A stretch of 64,000 nucleotides of DNA from Ruegeria sp. ANG-S4 (lineage in GTDB: Bacteria > Pseudomonadota > Alphaproteobacteria > Rhodobacterales > Rhodobacteraceae): NCBI RefSeq assembly GCF_000814005.1, contig NZ_JWLK01000001.1, positions 930,001-994,000 on the forward strand. Reading direction: 5' to 3'. The position numbers were made by a program, and so were the translations under genes. Positions within the stretch are counted from its first letter, which is position 1; each line of letters begins with the position of its first letter. The notes below the pieces were generated by a model. That model did not search any database. It saw only the letters and a program-made list of their open reading frames with translations, and was not told where the DNA came from. Positions 1 to 9,175 of the stretch are shown piece after piece.

Positions 1-1053
1 GGCCTCCATCGTTTTTGACGACAACCCATCGGTCGAGATACCGCCCAATGTAACTTCTGCCGTCCTGTAACCCTCGGTCCCGGACGGGGTGAGTTGCCAA
101 TTGGACAGCGCAGCGGTCAGGTCACCAAGGGCACCATCGGATTGGTCTGCCAAATTGCCGTGCATCGGGATATGTAGGCTTAGGAAATCGACAAGCCGGC
201 CGGGCAAATGACGGGCCAGTTCGGTTCGCAGGGCTTTTCGCCCACCGACATGACGCTGCTCACGCAGCATGTCGAACAGGTCCAGATCGGGGATCAGATT
301 GACGTGGATCGTTTCCCCCTCAAGCCAGTAGGACGACAGTTGCAGAACCGATGGTCCGCTAAGCCCGCGATGGGTGAAAAGCAGCGCTTCGTCAAAACTG
401 GTGCGCTGGTTCGACAGCCGTACGGGCAAAGATACGCCGGACAGGTCTTTGAACTTTCCGTCCGAGAATGTGAACGGCACCAACGCCGCGCGCGTGTCCG
501 TCACCTGCAGGCCGAATTTGCTGGCGATATCGTAGGCCAGCCCCGTGGCCCCCATTTTGGGGATCGACTTGCCCCCGGTGGCCAGCACAAGATTGGCGCA
601 GGTCAGGCTGTGTCGTTGGCCCTCGCGGTTGACCTCAAGCGTGTATCCGGTTTCCGTTTTGCCAAGGTCTTTCAATTCGGTTCGGACCCACAAGTCGGCC
701 CCGGCTTGCGACATTTCGGTCAACAGCATCTGGATGATCTGTTTGGACGACCGGTCGCAGAACAGTTGACCCAATGTCTTTTCGTGCCACGCTATGCCGT
801 GGCGCCCGACCAGATCGACAAAATCCCACTGCGTATAACGCGCCAGGGCGGATTTGCAGAAATGCGGATTCTGCGAAAGGAAGTTTTCGGGGCCTGAATG
901 GATATTGGTAAAATTACAGCGACCGCCGCCCGAGATTCGAATTTTCTCGCCCGCAGCTTTTGCGTGGTCAATCACAAGGACGCGCCCGCCACAATGCGCG
1001 GCGCACATCATTCCGGCGGCTCCGGCGCCAAGGATGATTGTATCGTAATTCAT
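1..1053 (-). CDS. NAD(P)/FAD-dependent flavoprotein, HI0933/BaiN-like family (3' end cut by window)
   Basis: The minus-strand frame is open from an ATG at 1053 to the left edge, giving 351 visible residues, so the C-terminus is missing. A dinucleotide-binding GAGAAG motif sits at residues 9-14 and the family-typical SGGGRCNFTN at about 41-50; an ATGG(K)S-type second nucleotide-binding segment and a VTLGGIST segment follow near the cut end. This combination is characteristic of the HI0933-like (TIGR00275, BaiN/RdsA) flavoproteins, which bind FAD; most members have no proven substrate. The family is usually about 390-400 residues, so roughly 40-50 residues are lost. It is transcribed away from the Hint gene to its right. 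Family assignment is firm; the reaction is unknown. Confidence 0.9.
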   Translation of the reverse strand, partial: MNYDTIILGAGAAGMMCAAHCGGRVLVIDHAKAAGEKIRISGGGRCNFTNIHSGPENFLSQNPHFCKSALARYTQWDFVDLVGRHGIAWHEKTLGQLFCDRSSKQIIQMLLTEMSQAGADLWVRTELKDLGKTETGYTLEVNREGQRHSLTCANLVLATGGKSIPKMGATGLAYDIASKFGLQVTDTRAALVPFTFSDGKFKDLSGVSLPVRLSNQRTSFDEALLFTHRGLSGPSVLQLSSYWLEGETIHVNLIPDLDLFDMLREQRHVGGRKALRTELARHLPGRLVDFLSLHIPMHGNLADQSDGALGDLTAALSNWQLTPSGTEGYRTAEVTLGGISTDGLSSKTMEA

Positions 1054-1247
1054 GCGAAAGCCATTGGCGCGGTTTTTCCCCGATGGCAAGCCGGGCTCGG
1101 TCGGCGTAGTTTCGCTTGCGGCTGAAAAACGGCACCTAAAAATCGCATCTTTTCTCAATTGAGCAGGCAAATTTCGGTTTCATTTCATCTGTTTGGATCA
1201 GATGGAACAGCACCGGTTGGATTTATGCACACGCAAATCCGTTGCTG

Positions 1248-1275
1248 TTGACCAATTCCTGCTTATTCCAATAGT
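1248..1275 (+). promoter_or_regulatory. Candidate sigma70-type promoter upstream of the Hint gene
   Basis: TTGACC at 1248-1253 is followed after 16 bases by AATAGT at 1270-1275 (four of six matches to the -10 consensus). It lies 58 bases before the preferred Hint start. The 280-base stretch 1054-1333 holds no supported gene; it also contains the palindrome CTCAATTGAG at about 1155-1164. This is an eye-level match only. Confidence 0.3.
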
Positions 1276-1333
1276 CTTTTTCGACCCTGAGGACAGGGAA
1301 CGGCCTAGTTTGAGTTTGGTGGAGTTTTCCCCG

Positions 1334-2377
1334 ATGCCATCGACGATTTTCGGTGCACTGCGTAGCAACACGACACTGACGGATGCCGGAGCTTCGACCA
1401 CGGTTGTCGGGTCCGTTTTCGAAATCTCTGCCTACAGCCAGATCACCGTCGAAGATGGCGCTGACGGAACGGTGTTCGAAGGCGACAGCGTTTCGAACGA
1501 AATCGGGAACGACCCTACTCAGACTTTGGATGACGAAATCATCTTTTGGGACTTCACGGTATCGGTCACTGACGGCACCAATACATATCAGATCGCGCTG
1601 TTCGATTATGATCTCAACGGGGATGGCGACTCGATTGGTGTCGATGCTGAGGACGGGTATTTCATGGCCTTCATCGGCGCGATACCACCGCTGGATACGC
1701 CGCTTGAGATTACGGCAATCATCAACAACGGGCAGAGCATTGATGTTGATACTGTTGTGCCTTGCTTTGTTTCAGGCACCGGTATTCAGACACCGACAGG
1801 GACACGCGCCATAGAAACGTTGAAAGCTGGCGATCTGGTCAACACACTGGATAGCGGCCCGCAGATTATCCGCTGGATTGGGTCCAGAACGTTGGACAGT
1901 ATCGATCTTGCGGTCAAGCCAAACCTTCGCCCGATCCGGTTTTCCAAAGGCTCGCTTGGCGAAGGGTTGCCCGAAAAAGATCTGCTGGTATCGCCGCAAC
2001 ATCGAATGCTGGTGCGGTCACAAATAGCCTCAAGGATGTTTGCAAAACGGGAAATCCTGATAGCGGCGAAAAAGCTTGTTGGGATGTCTGGTGTTTCGGT
2101 GGACGCCTCCGTTGCGCAAGTCACGTATCACCACATCCTGTTCGATCGGCACGAAGTGATTTTCGCAGAAGGCGCGCCGTCAGAAAGCTTGTTCACCGGA
2201 CCCGAAGCGCTCAAGAGTGTCGGCGATGCGGCAGTCGCCGAGATTCAAGACCTTTTCCCGGAAATCCTGACCGAAAACCATGTACCGCAATTGGCACGGC
2301 TGGTCCCGGCCAAAGGCGTGCAGGTTCGTACATTGGTGGAAAGGCACAAGAAGAACCGAAAGCCCCTGGTATCCTGA
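1334..2377 (+). CDS. Hint-domain (Hedgehog/intein-like, Hint_2 family) protein
   Basis: This encodes 347 residues from the ATG at 1334, which has GGTGGAG about ten bases upstream; the frame extends further up to 1193 but the extra 47 residues look like translated leader. Residues 1-140 form an acidic, Asp/Gly/Thr-rich domain of beta-type character without a recognised fold. A Hint domain begins at Cys144 (CFVSGTGIQTP), continues through a GDLV turn and an SPQHRML motif near 220-226, and ends around YHHILFDRHEVIFAEG. Hint domains can activate the peptide bond before the first Cys for an acyl shift; no terminal His-Asn is evident, which fits the Hedgehog-like rather than the intein type. Such proteins are common in Rhodobacteraceae and mostly uncharacterised. 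The role next to ftsW is unknown. Confidence 0.85.
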   Translation: MPSTIFGALRSNTTLTDAGASTTVVGSVFEISAYSQITVEDGADGTVFEGDSVSNEIGNDPTQTLDDEIIFWDFTVSVTDGTNTYQIALFDYDLNGDGDSIGVDAEDGYFMAFIGAIPPLDTPLEITAIINNGQSIDVDTVVPCFVSGTGIQTPTGTRAIETLKAGDLVNTLDSGPQIIRWIGSRTLDSIDLAVKPNLRPIRFSKGSLGEGLPEKDLLVSPQHRMLVRSQIASRMFAKREILIAAKKLVGMSGVSVDASVAQVTYHHILFDRHEVIFAEGAPSESLFTGPEALKSVGDAAVAEIQDLFPEILTENHVPQLARLVPAKGVQVRTLVERHKKNRKPLVS

Positions 2378-2423
2378 TTGACGGGCTAGACGAAGACGGG
2401 CGGAAATCGGGAACCTTTATGGA

Positions 2424-2819
2424 CTAACTTGGTGTGTCTGCAAATGGTTCGGCGACGATTTGGTGATCGTCTTCATAGACGACATAGCCGACCCGATCGG
2501 ACCGCAGCGTTTCAATCACATACCCGTTCTCAGCAAGCAGCGCGATTAATTCATAGGACTTGGACAGCGCCTCTGACGCGTTGGGTTTGAACCAGCTCAA
2601 GCCGCGGGTATCTCGGTGAAATGCGCCTTTCGATTTTGAGCTGTTGAAACGGGTCGGGACCGCCAGGTGCTCGCGGAACCACTGCAACAAATGCTCAAGA
2701 CGCGCTTGGGAATACGGATCCAGCGTCTGTGCCTCGTTCAGTTCGTAGGCAGCGCAAAAGAAGCCGCTTCGGGCGGCCATTCCGACAACGGGATCGGGGC
2801 ACACAAATCTCACAAACAT
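2424..2819 (-). CDS. Small hypothetical protein
   Basis: This frame encodes 131 residues and I do not recognise the family. It has no signal peptide or membrane segment. The middle (about residues 45-100) reads as amphipathic helices and the C-terminus as a small strand-rich segment (GYVVYEDDHQIVAEPF). No clear Shine-Dalgarno sequence precedes the ATG at 2819, so the start could be further in. It converges with the Hint gene (46-base gap) and diverges from ftsW. Codon usage and a plausible globular sequence favour a real gene, but the function is open. Confidence 0.6.
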   Translation of the reverse strand: MFVRFVCPDPVVGMAARSGFFCAAYELNEAQTLDPYSQARLEHLLQWFREHLAVPTRFNSSKSKGAFHRDTRGLSWFKPNASEALSKSYELIALLAENGYVIETLRSDRVGYVVYEDDHQIVAEPFADTPS

Positions 2820-2985
2820 TCGGCGGCGGCTTTCACACTGAATTACCGGGCGTGTATTTTAGCTGAATTGCCGCGTCAGGTGTCAACTGCGAGGTCGTCC
2901 GGCACCACGGATGCTACGTGAAATCCCCCTGTTACGCTCATTCCGCTGGCCCAAACGCAAAAATCGCGGTAGAGTCTTTTTGAGA

Positions 2986-2999
2986 CCCCGAAAACGGGG
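2986..2999 (+). other. Small hairpin in the ftsW leader
   Basis: CCCCG-AAAA-CGGGG forms a five-pair stem with a four-base loop, ending 30 bases before the ftsW ATG. It has no T-run and is not a terminator; it may affect leader folding. The 210-base stretch 2820-3029 otherwise shows nothing I can name. Confidence 0.3.
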
Positions 3000-3029
3000 C
3001 GGTAACGAGGCAGATAGTGGCGGTATCTC

Positions 3030-4193
3030 ATGACTGAGATGGTGTATGGCGCGGTCCAGGACCAGCGCGGCGAACCGATTCTACCAAAGTGGTGGCGGAC
3101 GATTGATCGCTGGAGCATGTCCTGCGTCCTGATCCTGTTCGTGATTGGATTGCTCTTGGGCCTTGCTTCATCGCCTCCTTTGGCCGGTCGCAATGGGTTT
3201 GATCCCTTCCATTATGTCGAACGGCAGGCGCTGTTTGGCGGGCTGGCGCTTTTGGCAATGCTGCTGACCTCGATGATGTCGCCTGTTTTGGTACGGCGTC
3301 TGGCCGTGTTGGGATTTCTGGTTTCCTTTGTCGCACTGGCTTTTCTGCCGGTTTTCGGCACCGACTTTGGCAAAGGTGCGGTGCGCTGGTACTCGCTGGG
3401 CTTTGCTTCGCTGCAGCCGTCCGAGTTTTTGAAACCCGGTTTCGTTGTTGTTGCTGCGTGGCTTCTTGCCGCCTCGCAAGAGATCAACGGCCCGCCGGGG
3501 CGCCTGTGGTCGTTTGCGCTTTGTATGGCGATTGTTGGCATGCTGGTCGTGCAACCCGATTTCGGGCAAGCGTGCCTGATCCTGTTCGCGTGGGGTGTAA
3601 TGTACTTCGTCGCGGGTGCACCCATGCTGCTGCTGGTGGGCATGGCCGGTGTCGTGGTTCTGGGCGGGATGTTCGCCTATTCGAACTCCGAACACTTTGC
3701 GCGCCGGATCGATGGTTTTCTCAATCAGGAGGTCGACCCGACAACACAGCTTGGCTATGCGACCAACGCAATCCGCGAAGGTGGGTTGTTCGGCGTAGGC
3801 GTCGGTGAAGGGCAGGTGAAATGGTCATTGCCCGATGCGCATACGGATTTCATCATCGCCGTCGCCGCCGAAGAGTACGGCCTGATTTTGGTTCTGATCA
3901 TCATCGCGCTTTATTCGATCATCGTGGTACGCTCGCTGCTGCGCCTGATGCGAGAGCGCGACGTGTTCATTCGTCTGGCAGGCACCGGTCTGGCGTGTAC
4001 CTTCGGTGTGCAGGCGATGATTAACATGGGCGTTGCGGTCAGACTGCTGCCCGCGAAGGGCATGACGCTGCCGTTTGTCAGCTATGGCGGCTCTTCTCTG
4101 ATTGCCGGCGGTATTGCGGTCGGGATGCTTTTGGCATTTACCCGGGTGCGCCCGCAGGGCGAGCTCGGCGACATTCTGCGCGGACGGGGCTGA
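3030..4193 (+). CDS. ftsW: FtsW, SEDS-family peptidoglycan polymerase of the divisome
   Basis: FtsW polymerises lipid II at the division septum together with the transpeptidase FtsI, in the inner membrane. The 387-residue product has a short cytoplasmic N-terminus and about ten hydrophobic segments. The SEDS hallmark near the C-terminus ([19 protein letters not shown]) and the PSEFLKP segment in the first half are both present. The length matches the family. The Shine-Dalgarno site is weak, but the start is consistent with the [12 protein letters not shown] N-terminus of related proteins. Its stop overlaps the murG start by one base (TGATG), so translation is probably coupled. It begins the main dcw run here; murD is not directly upstream. 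Confidence 0.96.
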   Translation: MTEMVYGAVQDQRGEPILPKWWRTIDRWSMSCVLILFVIGLLLGLASSPPLAGRNGFDPFHYVERQALFGGLALLAMLLTSMMSPVLVRRLAVLGFLVSFVALAFLPVFGTDFGKGAVRWYSLGFASLQPSEFLKPGFVVVAAWLLAASQEINGPPGRLWSFALCMAIVGMLVVQPDFGQACLILFAWGVMYFVAGAPMLLLVGMAGVVVLGGMFAYSNSEHFARRIDGFLNQEVDPTTQLGYATNAIREGGLFGVGVGEGQVKWSLPDAHTDFIIAVAAEEYGLILVLIIIALYSIIVVRSLLRLMRERDVFIRLAGTGLACTFGVQAMINMGVAVRLLPAKGMTLPFVSYGGSSLIAGGIAVGMLLAFTRVRPQGELGDILRGRG

Positions 4194-5290
4194 TGAGCAA
4201 ACCTTATCTTCTCATTGCGGCGGGCGGCACCGGGGGGCACATGTTCCCGGCGCAGGCATTGACCGAGGCGATGCTGAACAAAGGGTGGCGGGTGCGCCTG
4301 TCCACCGACGCGCGCGGCGCGCGTTACACCGGCGGCTTTCCTCACTCGACCGAGATTGTCGAGGCGTCCTCGGCCACGTTTGCGCGCGGCGGATTGGCCG
4401 CCAAGGCGATGGTCGGGCCAAGGATCGCTGGCGGCGTGTCCAGCATGACGTTTCAGATGCTTCGGGACCGGCCGGATGTGGTTGTGGGTTTTGGCGGTTA
4501 CCCTTCGATCCCGGCGCTGGGTGCCGCAACTTTGCTAAAGCTTCCACGTATGATCCACGAGCAGAACGGCATTCTGGGTCGTGTCAATCAGGTGTTCGCG
4601 ACGCGTGTCGCACATGTGGCTTGCGGCGTCTGGCCCACGGATCTGCCCGAAGGCGCGGATGGCGTCCACACGGGCAACCCGGTGCGGGCGTCTGTTCTGG
4701 ATCGGGCGGCCGCCGGTTATATACCTCCCGGTGATTACCCTATGTCGATTCTGGTGATGGGGGGATCGCAAGGCGCACGTATTCTCAGCGACGTTGTGCC
4801 GGGTGCGATTGCCGCTTTGCCGGAAATGTTGCGCGGGTTCATTCGCGTGTCACATCAGGCAAGAGAGGAAGATGGCGAGCGTGTCGCCGCCATGTACAGC
4901 GAATACGGCATCAATGCAGATGTGCAGCCGTTCTTTCAGGATGTACCGCGCCGTATGTCCGAGGCACAGCTCGTGATCAGCCGGTCCGGCGCGTCCAGCG
5001 TCGCCGACATCTCGGTCATTGGTCGTCCATCGATCCTGATCCCATTTGCTGCCGCAGCCGGTGATCATCAGACTGCGAATGCACGCGGGCTGGTTCAGGC
5101 GGGCGGTGCCATCATGATACCGGAAAATGCCCTTGACGTTTCTGCGCTGACGCAGCAAATCACCGCAGTTCTGACCAACCCCGAAGCCGCGCAAAATATG
5201 GCCCATGCAGCCTTGGCGGCAGGGGCGCCTGACGCGACCGAGCGTCTGGTGGCCCTTGTCGAACAGCTGGCGCAGAAGGAGACCACATGA
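4193..5290 (+). CDS. murG: MurG, undecaprenyl-PP-MurNAc-pentapeptide GlcNAc transferase
   Basis: MurG adds GlcNAc to lipid I to make lipid II at the cytoplasmic face of the inner membrane (GT28, GT-B fold). The 365-residue protein starts with the glycine-rich loop GGTGGH at residues 11-16. It also carries the [11 protein letters not shown] motif and the donor-site motifs VMGGSQGA and [12 protein letters not shown]. Length is normal for the family. The start overlaps the ftsW stop by one base, and its stop overlaps the murC ATG by four (ATGA), giving a tightly coupled ftsW-murG-murC unit. Confidence 0.97.
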   Translation: MSKPYLLIAAGGTGGHMFPAQALTEAMLNKGWRVRLSTDARGARYTGGFPHSTEIVEASSATFARGGLAAKAMVGPRIAGGVSSMTFQMLRDRPDVVVGFGGYPSIPALGAATLLKLPRMIHEQNGILGRVNQVFATRVAHVACGVWPTDLPEGADGVHTGNPVRASVLDRAAAGYIPPGDYPMSILVMGGSQGARILSDVVPGAIAALPEMLRGFIRVSHQAREEDGERVAAMYSEYGINADVQPFFQDVPRRMSEAQLVISRSGASSVADISVIGRPSILIPFAAAAGDHQTANARGLVQAGGAIMIPENALDVSALTQQITAVLTNPEAAQNMAHAALAAGAPDATERLVALVEQLAQKETT

Positions 5291-6693
5291 ATCCAGCAAC
5301 CAAACTGCCGCAGGACGTTGGACCGATCCACTTTGTGGGCATCGGCGGGATCGGGATGTCGGGTATCGCCGAGGTGCTTTTGAACCTGGGATACAGGGTG
5401 CAGGGGTCTGACCTGAAGGCTTCCAAGATCACCGACCGTTTGGCCGATTTGGGTGCCGAAATCTTCGTCGGCCAACGGTCTGAGAACCTGGAAAACGCGG
5501 CTGTGGTCGTCGTTTCGACCGCAATCAAACCAGGCAACCCCGAGTTGGACGAGGCCCGCGCCCGGGGCCTGCCCGTCGTCCGCCGGGCTGACATGCTGGC
5601 CGAATTGATGCGTCTGCGCTCGAATGTCGCCATCGCGGGAACGCATGGCAAGACCACGACCACCACGATGATGGCTGAATTGATGGTGGCGGGGGATTTC
5701 GACCCGACGGTGATCAACGGTGGGATCATTCACGCTTACGGATCGAACGCCCGTATGGGGCAGGGTGAGTGGATGGTGGTTGAAGCAGACGAGTCCGACG
5801 GCTCGTTCAACCGCCTGCCCGCGACGATCGCTATTGTCACCAATATCGACCCCGAGCATATGGAGCATTGGGGCGATTTCGACACCTTGCGGGATGGATT
5901 CTACGAGTTCGTTTCGAATCTGCCGTTCTATGGTTTGGCCGTCTGCTGCACCGATCACACCGAAGTGCAGACGCTGGTGGGCCGGATCACTGACAGGCGC
6001 GTCAGGACATATGGCTTCAACGCTCAGGCGGATGTGCGTGCCCTGAACCTGACGTATCAGGGCGGGGTCGCGCATTTTGATGTCCACCTGCAATACGAGG
6101 ACACCATGATCGAGGGTTGCACTCTGCCCATGCCCGGTGATCACAACGTGTCGAATGCGTTGTCTGCCATTGCCGTGGCCCGCCATCTGGGTATGAAGAC
6201 CTCGGAAATCCGCGACGCGCTGGCCAATTTCGGAGGCGTCAACCGCCGCTTCACCAAGGTCGGAGAGGTCAGCGGAGTCACCATCATCGACGATTACGGC
6301 CACCATCCCGTAGAAATCGCCGCCGTGCTGAAAGCCGCCCGGCAGGCGACCGAAGGTCGTGTCATCGCCGTGCACCAGCCGCATCGGTATTCGCGTTTGT
6401 CAAACTTGTTTGACGACTTCTGCACTTGCTTCAACGACGCTGATGTTGTTGCCATCGCCGAGGTGTTTGCCGCAGGCGAAGACCCGGTTGAAGGTGCCTC
6501 GCGCGATGACCTTGTGCAGGGCTTGATCCGTCACGGGCATCGTCACGCGCGCGCCATACTGAACGAGGAAGATCTGGCGCGCCTTGTCCGCGAACAGGCG
6601 CGTCCGGGCGACATGGTCGTGTGCCTTGGCGCCGGTACGATAAGCGCTTGGGCAAATGGCTTGCCGGATCGATTGCTTGCCAAGGCGGGTTGA
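5287..6693 (+). CDS. murC: MurC, UDP-N-acetylmuramate--L-alanine ligase
   Basis: MurC attaches L-alanine to UDP-MurNAc using ATP, the first peptide-adding step of the cytoplasmic muropeptide pathway. The 468-residue product shows the N-terminal [13 protein letters not shown] nucleotide-sugar binding segment at about 17-29, the Mur ligase P-loop GTHGKTTTT at 118-126, and a DDYGHHPVE motif in the C-terminal part, followed by HQPHRYSR. The length is typical. ATGA coupling links it to murG, and only three bases separate it from the first DUF2484 gene. Confidence 0.97.
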   Translation: MNPATKLPQDVGPIHFVGIGGIGMSGIAEVLLNLGYRVQGSDLKASKITDRLADLGAEIFVGQRSENLENAAVVVVSTAIKPGNPELDEARARGLPVVRRADMLAELMRLRSNVAIAGTHGKTTTTTMMAELMVAGDFDPTVINGGIIHAYGSNARMGQGEWMVVEADESDGSFNRLPATIAIVTNIDPEHMEHWGDFDTLRDGFYEFVSNLPFYGLAVCCTDHTEVQTLVGRITDRRVRTYGFNAQADVRALNLTYQGGVAHFDVHLQYEDTMIEGCTLPMPGDHNVSNALSAIAVARHLGMKTSEIRDALANFGGVNRRFTKVGEVSGVTIIDDYGHHPVEIAAVLKAARQATEGRVIAVHQPHRYSRLSNLFDDFCTCFNDADVVAIAEVFAAGEDPVEGASRDDLVQGLIRHGHRHARAILNEEDLARLVREQARPGDMVVCLGAGTISAWANGLPDRLLAKAG

Positions 6694-6696
6694 CCG

Positions 6697-6945
6697 GTGG
6701 CGCTTTCGCTGATCCTGGCCTGCGCATGGGTGCTCGCCGCGACCGTTGTCGCGATGCTGCCGATGCGTATGCAATTCCCGCCCGGTCTCTTACTGCTCTT
6801 TTGCGCACCTGCTTTGATCGTCTGGTTGGGATACGATTTCGGCTGGTTTGTTTCGCTGCTTGCTTTTGGCGGCTTCGTCTCGATGTTTCGCAACCCAATT
6901 CGTTATTACTGGCGTAAATGGACCGGCAAGGAGGTTCCGAAATGA
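6697..6945 (+). CDS. DUF2484-type small membrane protein, first of a tandem pair
   Basis: This 82-residue protein starts at a GTG three bases after the murC stop. It consists of two or three hydrophobic stretches (a first helix ending near MLPMRMQF, then a double stretch around LLLLFCAPALIVW and FVSLLAFGGFVSMF) and a basic tail with an RNPIRYYWRKW segment. I recognise it as the DUF2484 type found between murC and murB in Rhodobacteraceae; no function is known to me. Its stop overlaps the next gene by four bases (ATGA). It is too well placed and coupled to be chance. Confidence 0.8.
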   Translation: MALSLILACAWVLAATVVAMLPMRMQFPPGLLLLFCAPALIVWLGYDFGWFVSLLAFGGFVSMFRNPIRYYWRKWTGKEVPK

Positions 6946-7184
6946 CGTTGTCCCTTGCCCTTGCCGGTCTTTGGGGAGTGATTGCCAACGTACTGGCGAT
7001 GATCCCAAGCAAAGACAACCACTGGACCCGTGCTTATTTCCTGATCGCCGTAGGTGTACCCATTCTGGGCTATGTCACTTATGAAAACGGGCCTTGGATC
7101 GGTCTGATCGTCCTGGCAGCGGGGATGTCTGTTCTGCGTTGGCCGGTGATTTATCTGGGGCGTTGGCTGCGGAAAAGGATCTGA
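6942..7184 (+). CDS. DUF2484-type small membrane protein, second of a tandem pair
   Basis: The 80-residue product starts at the ATG at 6942, preceded by a strong AAGGAGG seven bases upstream; an earlier in-frame ATG at 6918 would lie before this site and is unlikely. Architecture mirrors the first copy: an N-terminal helix (LSLALAGLWGVIANVLAMIP), a second helix, and a basic C-terminal end with RWPVIYLGRWL that parallels RNPIRYYWRKW of its neighbour. The two are diverged paralogues. They probably sit in the inner membrane, and their position between murC and murB suggests an envelope role, which is inference only. Confidence 0.8.
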   Translation: MTLSLALAGLWGVIANVLAMIPSKDNHWTRAYFLIAVGVPILGYVTYENGPWIGLIVLAAGMSVLRWPVIYLGRWLRKRI

Positions 7185-7223
7185 CGCATTGCCATCCAAT
7201 TCTGAATCCGCGATCAAGCGCTC

Positions 7224-8150
7224 ATGACCACACTCCCAACACCACGCGGCAAACTCACCGAAAACCGGTCTCTCGACGACCTCACATGGCTCCGGGTTGG
7301 CGGCCCTGCGGATTACCTGTTCCAGCCCGCTGATACCGAAGACCTGCAGACCTTTCTGCGCGACCTGCCTGCCGAGGTCGCGGTCTTCCCGATGGGCGTT
7401 GGCTCGAACCTCATCGTGCGCGATGGCGGGTTGCGGGCCGTGGTGATCCGGCTCGGGCGCGGGTTCAATACCATTTCAATCGACGGCAACACCGTCACCG
7501 CAGGCGCGGCGGCGCTGGATGCGCATGTGGCCCGCAAGGCGGCGGATGCTGGCGTGGACCTGACCTTTTTACGTACCATCCCCGGCTCGATCGGCGGAGC
7601 GGTGCGGATGAACGCGGGCTGTTACGGCAGCTACACGGCGGACGTACTGCAAACCGCCACCATCGTCACAAGGTCGGGTGAACTGGTTGAACTCACGCCG
7701 AAACAGCTCAATTTCCGCTACCGCCAAACCGACCTGCCCGAAGGCGCGGTGCTGGTCTCGGCCACGTTCAAAGGCCCGCCCGGTGAACCCGTAGAGCTGC
7801 ATGCCCGCATGGCGGCACAGCTGCAAAAGCGTGACGAAACCCAACCCACCAAGGACCGAAGCGCCGGGTCGACCTTTCGCAATCCCGCCGGGTTTTCCTC
7901 GACCGGCAAGGCCGATGATGTCCATGATCTGAAGGCTTGGAAGGTGATCGACGATGCCGGGATGCGCGGGGCGACCCTCGGTGGCGCGCAGATGAGCCCC
8001 AAGCACCCGAATTTCCTGATCAATACCGGCTCTGCCACCGCCGCTGACCTCGAAGGTCTCGGTGAAGAGGTGCGAAAAAAGGTTTACGAAACAAGCGGCA
8101 TCACGCTAGAATGGGAAATCATGCGGATCGGTGATCCGCTGACAGATTAA
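7224..8150 (+). CDS. murB: MurB, UDP-N-acetylenolpyruvoylglucosamine reductase
   Basis: MurB reduces UDP-GlcNAc-enolpyruvate to UDP-MurNAc with NADPH and FAD in the cytoplasm. The 308-residue protein contains the FAD-binding [11 protein letters not shown] near residues 59-69, the [16 protein letters not shown] segment, the catalytic Ser motif [10 protein letters not shown], and a C-terminal Glu-bearing stretch ([13 protein letters not shown]). It lacks the extra domain of the E. coli type and so resembles type II MurB in size. It is 39 bases past the second DUF2484 gene and belongs to the same run. Confidence 0.96.
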   Translation: MTTLPTPRGKLTENRSLDDLTWLRVGGPADYLFQPADTEDLQTFLRDLPAEVAVFPMGVGSNLIVRDGGLRAVVIRLGRGFNTISIDGNTVTAGAAALDAHVARKAADAGVDLTFLRTIPGSIGGAVRMNAGCYGSYTADVLQTATIVTRSGELVELTPKQLNFRYRQTDLPEGAVLVSATFKGPPGEPVELHARMAAQLQKRDETQPTKDRSAGSTFRNPAGFSSTGKADDVHDLKAWKVIDDAGMRGATLGGAQMSPKHPNFLINTGSATAADLEGLGEEVRKKVYETSGITLEWEIMRIGDPLTD

Positions 8151-8257
8151 AGCCGCGACCGTCAGACCAAAACAGGCAAATTCAGGCGACGGATCAAAGG
8201 CATAAGCGGATACGGACCATCACATAAGGTCCGGGGACATTGAGGCGCACATTGGGT

Positions 8258-9175
8258 ATGTCGAGCAGGACAAACCCCAAAGTGGCGGTATTGATGGGTG
8301 GCCCCTCGGCGGAACGCGAGGTGTCTCTCAGCAGCGGGCGCGAATGCGCAGCCGCCCTCAGGGGAGAAGGCTTTGAAGTGGTCGAGCTGGACGCCGGTCC
8401 CGACCTCTACGCGCGCCTGTTGGACATCAAGCCCGATGTGGTTTTCAACGCCCTGCATGGCCGCTGGGGCGAAGACGGCTGCGTTCAGGGCCTGCTGGAA
8501 TGGATGCGCATCCCCTATACGCATTCCGGGGTGCTCGCCTCGGCGCTGGCAATGGACAAGCAGCGCAGCAAGGAGATTTACCAAACCGAGGGCCTGCCGA
8601 TCGTGCCCAGCGTGATCGTCCCCAAGGTCGAAGTGGTCGAGGTTCACGTCATGGAGCCGCCTTACGTGGCCAAGCCCAATAACGAAGGGTCCAGCGTCGG
8701 CATCTATATCGTCCACGAAAACGCCAACGGACCGCCGCAACTGGACGACGAGATGCCCGATCAGGTGATGGTCGAGAAATACGTGGCAGGCCGCGAACTG
8801 ACGGTGACCGTCATGGGCGACCGCGCCCTAACCGTGACCGAGATCATGACCGATGGCGGCTGGTACGACTATGACGCCAAGTACAAGCCCGGCGGGTCGT
8901 GGCATATCCTACCCGCCGACATCCCGCAGGACATCTTTGACCGCTGTATGGATTACGCGCGTAAGGCGCATGATGCCTTGGGCTGTCGCGGGGTGAGCCG
9001 CACCGACTATCGCTGGGATGACAGCATGGGCGCGGACGGGCTGTTTCTGCTGGAAACAAATACGCAGCCGGGTATGACGCCCACATCGCTGGTGCCCGAA
9101 CAGGCCGAGCATGTCGGCATGACCTTCGGCCAGCTCTGCGCGTGGATGGTGGAGGACGCCTCATGCGACCGCTGA
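8258..9175 (+). CDS. ddl: Ddl, D-alanine--D-alanine ligase
   Basis: Ddl joins two D-alanines with ATP for the muropeptide tail. From the ATG at 8258 it has 305 residues; an in-frame TTG at 8240 would add six but lacks support. The N-terminal VAVLMGGPSAEREVSLSSG motif, the HGRWGEDGCVQG segment and the ATP-grasp features (KPNNEGSSVG, then EKYVAGRELTV, and NTQPGMTPTSLVPEQA) are all present. The 107-base gap after murB is one of the larger gaps within the run. Its last 13 bases overlap ftsQ. Confidence 0.96.
   Translation: MSSRTNPKVAVLMGGPSAEREVSLSSGRECAAALRGEGFEVVELDAGPDLYARLLDIKPDVVFNALHGRWGEDGCVQGLLEWMRIPYTHSGVLASALAMDKQRSKEIYQTEGLPIVPSVIVPKVEVVEVHVMEPPYVAKPNNEGSSVGIYIVHENANGPPQLDDEMPDQVMVEKYVAGRELTVTVMGDRALTVTEIMTDGGWYDYDAKYKPGGSWHILPADIPQDIFDRCMDYARKAHDALGCRGVSRTDYRWDDSMGADGLFLLETNTQPGMTPTSLVPEQAEHVGMTFGQLCAWMVEDASCDR

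Noticed and set aside
208..897. A 229-residue plus-strand open frame
   Set aside because: It is the reverse complement shadow of the flavoprotein, whose family motifs are clear on the minus strand.
1193..1333. N-terminal extension of the Hint protein
   Set aside because: The ATG at 1334 has GGTGGAG at normal distance, and the extension contains the candidate promoter.
5095..6384. A 429-residue minus-strand open frame
   Set aside because: It lies opposite murG/murC, has a repetitive His/Asp/Gly composition typical of GC-rich antisense frames and no family motif.
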